A stretch of DNA of 64,000 bases, taken from positions 1 through 64,000 of the forward strand of contig JABMLG010000010.1 of assembly GCA_013204985.1 (NCBI GenBank), written 5' to 3'. Shown here one piece after another: positions 59,326 through 64,000 of this stretch. A model generated the notes under the pieces. The model searched no databases, was not told the origin of the DNA, and saw nothing but the letters and a program-made list of their open reading frames with translations. Position 1 is the stretch's first letter; each line of letters opens with the position of its first letter. Position numbers and translations under genes: made by a program. The stretch comes from Microbacteriaceae bacterium VKM Ac-2855. Lineage in GTDB: Bacteria; Actinomycetota; Actinomycetes; Actinomycetales; Microbacteriaceae.

Positions 59326-59634
59326 ATGGCAACTCAGGTGAGCAAGGCACTCCTCGTCCGTCTGGAGGCGCTGCCCGGCAAGGCGGACGATCTGCGGGCT
59401 TTCCTGAACCAGGGGCTGACGATCGTGGAAGGGGAGCCGAAAACGGTCCGGTGGTTCGCGCTGCAGTTCGGACCCACGTCGTTCGGCATCTTCGACGCGT
59501 TCCCCGACGACTCCGGGCGCCAGGCGCACCTGTCGGGCGAGGTCGGCCGAGCGCTCGGCGAGAATATCGGGGTCCTGTTCGGGGAGCCCACCGTCGAAGA
59601 GGTCGATGTCGTCGCCGAGAAGCAGCCCGCGTAG
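59326..59634 (+). CDS. Antibiotic-biosynthesis-monooxygenase-like small protein
   Basis: A protein of 102 residues. ATG 59326 is preceded by GGGAG at 7 nt; the ATG three bases upstream is an alternative. The pattern KALLVRLEALPGKADDLRAF, TVRWFALQFGPTSFGIFDAF and a final Glu-rich strand fits the dimeric ferredoxin-like ABM fold. Many such proteins act in heme or quinol handling, or have no known substrate. It is 19 bp upstream of the aldo/keto reductase gene, so they are probably co-transcribed. Confidence 0.75.
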   Translation: MATQVSKALLVRLEALPGKADDLRAFLNQGLTIVEGEPKTVRWFALQFGPTSFGIFDAFPDDSGRQAHLSGEVGRALGENIGVLFGEPTVEEVDVVAEKQPA

Positions 59635-59653
59635 GCGCGGCAGGACGACGCTC

Positions 59654-60493
59654 ATGGAGCACCGCCCATTCGGGCGCCCTCCGTCGGAGGTCTCCGTGAT
59701 CGGGCAGGGCACCTGGTACATCGACGATGCCCACCGCCCGACGGCCGTGGCCGCGCTGCGTAACGGGATCGATAGCGGCATGACGCACATCGACACCGCC
59801 GAGATGTACGGCGACGCCGAGCCGGTGGTCGGTGCGGCGATCGCCGGACAGCGGGACGAGGTCTTTCTCGTCTCGAAGGTGCTCCCGAGCAACGCCTCGC
59901 GTGCCGGAGTGGTGGCGGCGTGCGAGCGCACGCTGACGCGGTTGGGCACCGACAGGCTGGACTGCTACCTCCTGCACTGGCGCGGCTCGCACCCCCTGGA
60001 GGAGACGTTCGCCGGCTTCGAGCAGCTGCGCGAGCAGGGCAAGATCCGGTCGTGGGGCGTGAGCAACTTCGATGTCGACGATCTGGAGGAGGCCTGGCGC
60101 TCGGGCGGGGAAGGGCACCTCGCCTGCAATCAGGTGCTGTACCACCTCGAGGAGCGCGCGATCGAGCATGCCGTGCTCCCATGGTGCGAGCGGCAGGGCG
60201 TCGCCGTCGTCGCGTACAGTCCCTTCGGTCACGACCGCTTCCCCGATCCGCGGACGCCGGGGGGCCGCGTGCTGGAGCAGATCGCGGCGGAGCACGGTGC
60301 GAGCGTCCGGCAGGTCGCCCTGCGCTTCCTCGTGCGTCGGCCGGCCGTCTTCGCCATCCCCAAGGCCTCCACCGTCGCGCACGCCGCCGACAATGCAGGG
60401 GCGGGCGCACTGAAGCTCAGCACCGCCGAACTCGACCGGATCGACGCCGCCTTCCCCCGCGGCCCGCGACCGCGCCGGCTACCCATGCTGTGA
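59654..60493 (+). CDS. Aldo/keto reductase
   Basis: A protein of 279 residues, start at ATG 59654. It has the complete AKR barrel: GQGTWYIDDAHRP, THIDTAEMYGDAEPVVG (Asp, Tyr), LVSKVLPSNAS (Lys), YLLHWRGSHPLEE (His) and the NADP-site AIPKASTVAHAADNAG. It is not closely related to the AKR in the LacI operon. It probably reduces aldehydes or 2-keto compounds. The AraC pseudogene on the opposite strand begins right after it. Confidence 0.93.
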   Translation: MEHRPFGRPPSEVSVIGQGTWYIDDAHRPTAVAALRNGIDSGMTHIDTAEMYGDAEPVVGAAIAGQRDEVFLVSKVLPSNASRAGVVAACERTLTRLGTDRLDCYLLHWRGSHPLEETFAGFEQLREQGKIRSWGVSNFDVDDLEEAWRSGGEGHLACNQVLYHLEERAIEHAVLPWCERQGVAVVAYSPFGHDRFPDPRTPGGRVLEQIAAEHGASVRQVALRFLVRRPAVFAIPKASTVAHAADNAGAGALKLSTAELDRIDAAFPRGPRPRRLPML

Positions 60494-60516
60494 CGTCGGC
60501 CTCTGCTCGACGCGCG

Positions 60517-61400
60517 CTAAGAGCGGAGGGTGTCGGAGGGGTTCTCGGAGAACGCTGCACGATAGATGGCGGCAAATCGGCTGAGGTGGATGAACCCCCA
60601 TCGACTGGCCACCTCGGTGACGCTGACAGCTCCCGGCGCGGTGACGAGCAGTTCCTCGCGGACACGCTCGAGTCGCTGCCGCCGTAGGTAGGCCATCGGT
60701 GTCGTGTCGAGAGTGCTGCGGAACGCCTCCTGAAGGCTGCGAACACTCGTCGATACGGCCGCCGCCAGTTCGGTTACGGTCCACGGATGCTCAGGCCGGC
60801 TCCGCAGGAGCTTCACCGCCTGCGATAGAGGGCGTGGGCCTGCCGTCGGTGCTGGTCGAGTCAACTCCGACGGGTAGTTATGCGGCTGCCCGAAGAGCAG
60901 GCTGTGCAGCAGGACCTGCTCCAGCCGTTGCAGTGCCAGCGAGTGCGCCCAGGGGCCCGGACGCCTGGTCGGACGCACCGTCGATCAACTGCAGCGCCTG
61001 GAGGACGAGCCGACTCGCGGGAGTGCTCCGGTCGATTTCGGAAGCGAAGTGGACAGGCGCGAGATCATCTCGCCCAAGCAGAGCCTCCATTTCGAGCTGC
61101 ATCAGGTCACGGGGGATCATCAGGAGACTTGCGCGAAGGCGTCGCTGCGTCGAGCTCGAACGGTTCGCCGGGCACGAAGGCGCCCGCCGTCGTCGAGGAG
61201 GCGTGAACGGGCGCACCCGCACCTGCCCGCATGACCGAACGACCATCCATGGGAATGTCGACGTGATAGTCCTGCACTTCGACCGTCTCGATCCGCGCCG
61301 CCTCCTGGAACCTCATGAAGCCGCAGGTGATCCGCCCCCAGAGCAGAACCTGCGAGCGGGCATCCCAGCTGCTGCGACCCGGTTTCGCGTGACGCGAGAC
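60517..61400 (-). pseudogene. AraC-family regulator broken by frameshifts
   Basis: Three frame segments together reproduce the AraC protein encoded at 40302-41330: LLWGRITCGFMRFQEAARIE with DYHVDIPMDGRSVMRAGAG; then SLLMIPRDLMQLEMEALLG with FASEIDRSTPASRL; then HSLALQRLEQVLLHSLLFG and both HTHs up to RFAAIYRAAFSENPSDTLRS. Two shifts, near 61140 and 60960, destroy the gene. The C-terminal DNA-binding half is still open and could give a fragment of about 150 residues. Confidence 0.8.
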
Positions 61401-61692
61401 GGCGTTTATACCCTGTGCCTTTTGTCGCGTTCCGACGGCTAAGCCACCCCCCGCGTGAACAAGCCGACCATGCTGCCATTGCGCCGCAACGGTCTCGACG
61501 GGCGCTCCAAGTTGCTCGCATGTCGGGCGCCACCTCTAGGCCGACAGTGACACAACGAGAGTGATGGCGAGGGGAACAAGAGCAACGCCGAACGCTTGTG
61601 GCGCTCTCGACCTCACGCATTCAGCGTAAGGATTTTCGGCCGATCGCTCGCACGCGCCGCGTGGAGAGCTTGTTCGTCTGGTTGGCAAACAC

Positions 61693-61724
61693 GAGCGGCC
61701 GCGGCATTGTGCCGACGGCCGCTC
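61693..61724. terminator. Hairpin terminator of the secreted-protein gene
   Basis: GAGCGGCCG and CGGCCGCTC form a perfect 9-bp stem around a 14-nt loop. On the minus strand it follows the stop of the secreted-protein gene by 16 bp. The remaining DNA from about 61400 to the hairpin shows no gene. Confidence 0.62.
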
Positions 61725-61739
61725 GATCGATCAGGAGAG

Positions 61740-62606
61740 TCAGGCGCAGCGGGCAAGGTAGTGCGCAACGTCGGCACGGGTGAGGTCCTTCAACGCACCG
61801 AGGTCGGAGTGGCTGCGGAGGTAGGCCCGGGCGGCGGCGGTGGCCTTCGCGATGGTCAGCTTCGAGCGGTCGAGGCAGGGGGCGGAGTCGAGCGGGTTGG
61901 TGCTCGGGGCGGCGCGGAGGTCGGCGTCGATTCCGGTGACGGCCTGGTCCAGGCGGGTGATGACGAGGGGCTGGGCGTCGTCCTGGTTCGGCGTGTTCGG
62001 CCACCACTGCTGCGGGTCGCCGGTGCGGTCGTCGAACGACACGGTGTAGGTGCCTAGGTCGAGTCCCCGGATCGTGTAGTCGCCATTCGCGTCCGTCACG
62101 GTCTCGACGTAGGAGAAGGGCTGCTGAGCGGTGACGGGGACGGACGCACCGTCGTCGGTCTCGACGTGGCCGCTGATGGTCGCGCCCAGCGGCAGCACGT
62201 ACTCGGGCAGGACGAGCGTCTCGCCTGCAGCCACCGTGAAGGCGGTCCCCGAATCGGTGCTCGTGGTGCCTCCGAGGCTGCGGGGCACGTGCGCACCGTC
62301 CTCGACCTGCGCAAGGACGGTGTAGTCCTCGTCGGCCACGACCTCGGCGCTGAAGTCACCGGCGGCGTCCGTCGTCGCGATGACGGTGGGAGTCGCCTCG
62401 GTCACGGTCGTCGGGAGCAGGTACACCTCGGTGCCCGCGGCGGGGGGAGCGTCGGGCATGCCCTCGAGCAGGAACCGGCCGCTGATCGTGCCGGTCGCCT
62501 CCAGGGGGTCGGCGTGCGCGGGGGTAGCGAGCGCAGTGCCGGCGATCAGGAGGGCCGCGGCAACGGCGAGCGAACGGCGGGCGGCGCCGCGCGAGAACAG
62601 TGACAT
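61740..62606 (-). CDS. Secreted protein with carboxypeptidase-regulatory-like beta domains
   Basis: A protein of 288 residues, ATG after GGGGATCTCC. It has a signal peptide with hydrophobic run LAVAAALLIAGTALA and cleavage after AHA. Three Ig-like/CarboxypepD_reg-type beta domains follow, each with G-D-(F/Y) turns: GTISGRFLLEG, GATISGHVETDDG, and GDYTIRGLDLGTYTVSF. The helical C-terminus (LTIAKATAAARAYLRSHSDL) has Cys before and at the end, possibly a disulfide. It may bind glycans or other proteins on the cell surface. Confidence 0.86.
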   Translation of the reverse strand: MSLFSRGAARRSLAVAAALLIAGTALATPAHADPLEATGTISGRFLLEGMPDAPPAAGTEVYLLPTTVTEATPTVIATTDAAGDFSAEVVADEDYTVLAQVEDGAHVPRSLGGTTSTDSGTAFTVAAGETLVLPEYVLPLGATISGHVETDDGASVPVTAQQPFSYVETVTDANGDYTIRGLDLGTYTVSFDDRTGDPQQWWPNTPNQDDAQPLVITRLDQAVTGIDADLRAAPSTNPLDSAPCLDRSKLTIAKATAAARAYLRSHSDLGALKDLTRADVAHYLARCA

Positions 62607-62842
62607 GGAGATCCCCTCAGCGGGAGCGCAGCGCCCCCATCGAGTCCGACACTAAGCGGTTTTCGTGAACGGGCGCTACACGCCCCTACATCCAGCCGAG
62701 GTCGCGTACGTCGCGAGTTCGAGGCCGTCCCGAAAGGCGGTCCGCTCGGCGGCCGTCCGCCGCCGATCCACCCCGCTAGAACGCAACGACCGGTCTTGGC
62801 AACCCGGGTCCGCTAATTTCAGGAACGGGGTAGAAACGGGGC

Positions 62843-63214
62843 ATGGAACGGATCTCTTACGCGGGCGACTCCGTTGTGACGGGTACCGCGATCGCGCACG
62901 CCCTACTCGCCTACGCCGAAGCCCTGGCTATGAACGAAGCCTCGGCCACCGTCGAGCTCCCCATCCTCCTCGAGGACGGAACTCTCGGACGGGCCAGCAT
63001 CCTGATCGGGCCCGCCAGCCAGCTCATCTCACGGACCGAACCTGGCGACGCCGAGGAGATCACCGACGACGCCCTGCTAGACCGGCTGGTCACCACGACG
63101 GCAGCTCTGGGCATCTCCCGGCCCGTCGCCTCGGAGCACGGCGAGTCGGCGACGTATGACCTGGGCGACCTGGACATCGTCTCCTACGACCGGCCTGAGA
63201 TCGTCGGCGACTGA
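62843..63214 (+). CDS. Small leader protein of the DUF7882 cassette (copy 2)
   Basis: A protein of 123 residues. Blocks shared with the protein at 28804-29163 include ALLAYAEALA, the acidic LLEDGT turn, LIGPASQLIS and the DLDIVSY ending. It is followed 42 bp later by DUF7882 and then the 68-residue gene, all on the same strand, so the order is leader - DUF7882 - small partner. This is the most complete copy of the cassette in the window. Function unknown. Confidence 0.8.
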   Translation: MERISYAGDSVVTGTAIAHALLAYAEALAMNEASATVELPILLEDGTLGRASILIGPASQLISRTEPGDAEEITDDALLDRLVTTTAALGISRPVASEHGESATYDLGDLDIVSYDRPEIVGD

Positions 63215-63256
63215 TCCAGCTCACGAGCGGGTGAGGCGGTGTGGCAAACTGGCGAG

Positions 63257-63586
63257 ATGGGCCGCTTGATTTACGACTCGTCGCTCGAGGTCGACTTCGA
63301 CGATCGTCTCCTTGCTCACTTACAGATCGTCATCGGGCAGAAACTCGCGCGCAGTGAGTCGTTCTATTTCTCGTGGAAGGACTCCCTCAGCGTCGGCGAC
63401 GGGAGAAGCTCGATCTGGTTGCATCCCGCGATCCCGCTGCGGTTCAAGTTCCTCGGCGGCCGACCGCCGGCCATCAACCCGGAGTGGGTTCGCAGTCTTC
63501 TCGCCGACTCGCACACCCCTGCCGGCCTTCGGATTTCGCCGGAGCCGGAACACGGGTCCACCTCGACGGATAGGGACCACTCGTGA
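63257..63586 (+). CDS. DUF7882 family protein (copy 2)
   Basis: A protein of 109 residues, ATG 63257. The sequence is close to copy 1 at 36509-36838: MGRLIYDSSLEVDFDDRLLA, IVIGQKLARSESFYFSW, GDGRSSIWLHPAIPLRF and GGRPPAINPEWV. Conserved residues across both copies include Trp, Asp-Gly-Arg and the His-Pro-Ala pair. No enzymatic motif can be named. Translation is coupled to the next gene (GTGA overlap). Confidence 0.88.
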   Translation: MGRLIYDSSLEVDFDDRLLAHLQIVIGQKLARSESFYFSWKDSLSVGDGRSSIWLHPAIPLRFKFLGGRPPAINPEWVRSLLADSHTPAGLRISPEPEHGSTSTDRDHS

Positions 63587-63789
63587 AGCGGGTCGAGGTC
63601 ACCTACGGTGGTGTGGTCTACTCCCTGCACGACACTGACGCGGCGACGGTGTGCGCGCAGGTCGATGAAGCGTTGCTGACGGATACGCCGACCTGGCTGA
63701 TCGTGAACTCCGGCGAAGGCCTGCCGCGCGAGACGCGGATCCTGATCGTCCGCGGCGTGCCCGTAGCGGTGACGAACGCCGCGCAATAG
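63583..63789 (+). CDS. Small partner protein of the DUF7882 cassette (copy 2)
   Basis: A protein of 68 residues from GTG 63583. It is co-linear with copy 1 (36306-36512), sharing MKRV, TYGGVVYSL, W-L-I-V-N-S-GEGLPR and a V-P-V-A end. The strong conservation of both proteins and of the overlap suggests that they act together. Confidence 0.8.
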   Translation: MKRVEVTYGGVVYSLHDTDAATVCAQVDEALLTDTPTWLIVNSGEGLPRETRILIVRGVPVAVTNAAQ

Positions 63790-63809
63790 CGAGCCGCGTT
63801 CGCGAATAG

Positions 63810-64000
63810 GTCCTGAGCGTTCTCGGGTTCGCCGCCACCTTCGGCGGCGGCTACATCGGTGGTCACCTGAGCTACCGACAAGCGGCCGGAGCGAACCACG
63901 CGGAACACGTTCCGCACCACTTCCCCACCGGTTGGCAGCGACTGGGAGCTCCAGCCGCAAAACGAGCTCGTGCAGAGGGTTGTCGCCGGCGGGCCGCTCG
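63810..64000 (+). pseudogene. DUF2231-like membrane protein remnant, runs off the window
   Basis: After an in-frame stop the frame reads VLSVLGFAATFGGGYIGGHL, then SYRQAAGANHAEHVPHHFPT and GWQRLGA. This is the last helix and His-rich end of DUF2231-type proteins, some of which are fused to a Rieske domain. Near 63946 the protein-like signal shifts frame (ELQPQNELVQRVVAGGPL). The 5' part is missing. The 3' end lies beyond the window, so the remaining length cannot be judged. Confidence 0.5.

Overview
The window is high-GC DNA with dense GTG/ATG genes, frequent ATGA/GTGA stop-start overlaps and GGAGG-type ribosome binding sites. It carries Lsr2, DUF7882-type small proteins, PD40 lipoproteins, LacI-controlled sugar ABC clusters and a CYP152 P450. 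Together these point to an actinobacterium, most likely a member of the Microbacteriaceae. No rRNA, tRNA or CRISPR array was seen. The assignment rests on gene content, not on a marker gene.

Layout. (1) 0-10.6 kb: a carbohydrate-linked region with a Gfo/Idh/MocA oxidoreductase, a PD40 beta-propeller lipoprotein, a DUF6766 membrane protein, a large secreted beta-helix/ricin-trefoil protein and an alpha/beta hydrolase. Between them lie decaying remnants of an idonate-dehydrogenase-like gene, a DUF3140 gene, a HAD gene and a TetR gene. (2) 11.4-27.8 kb: a mobile, defence-like island. It opens with a three-gene tyrosine-recombinase module. Then come a SIR2-like/TPR protein with a membrane protein, a divergent pair (AAA/DUF4143-TIR fusion versus helicase-PD-(D/E)XK fusion), a membrane protein with two tiny acidic proteins, and a compact kinase / unknown protein / wHTH-nuclease module. 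The last module lies between resolvase-site-like motifs next to a serine recombinase. The silencer Lsr2 follows. (3) 28-42.6 kb: accessory stress and small-protein genes (DUF3140, CYP152, DUF2188, a DUF7882 cassette, AraC) and a three-gene CUT1-type sugar ABC transporter. Much gene decay is visible: an SRPBCC pseudogene, an SDR pseudogene, DUF2243/ctaG remnants and a truncated IS110 transposase. (4) 42.6-53.6 kb: a well-preserved catabolic operon. It has a nitrilase-fold amidase, an RbsABC-like transporter, a LacI regulator, an aldo/keto reductase, a GMC oxidoreductase with a gluconate-dehydrogenase-subunit-3-like partner, and a second LacI. Two identical operator-like sites sit in the divergent promoter region. 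(5) 53.6-64 kb: a VOC protein, DUF1345, LuxR, two zinc alcohol/formaldehyde-type dehydrogenases flanking a cyclase-like protein, an ABM-like protein, an aldo/keto reductase, a broken AraC paralogue, a secreted protein, a second DUF7882 cassette and a DUF2231 remnant.

How the parts work together. Region 4 would import a sugar or polyol-like compound and oxidise it, under LacI control. Region 2 is an island of NAD-targeting (SIR2, TIR) and nuclease/helicase genes with its own recombinases, and is the most likely place for an undescribed system. My first candidate is the 23.4-26.1 kb kinase / unknown protein / wHTH-nuclease module. The DUF6766-DUF3140 pair occurs twice and has decayed reciprocally. 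The DUF7882 cassette also occurs twice, with a third related small protein. The island therefore sits in a locally duplicated, rearranging part of the chromosome or of a large plasmid.
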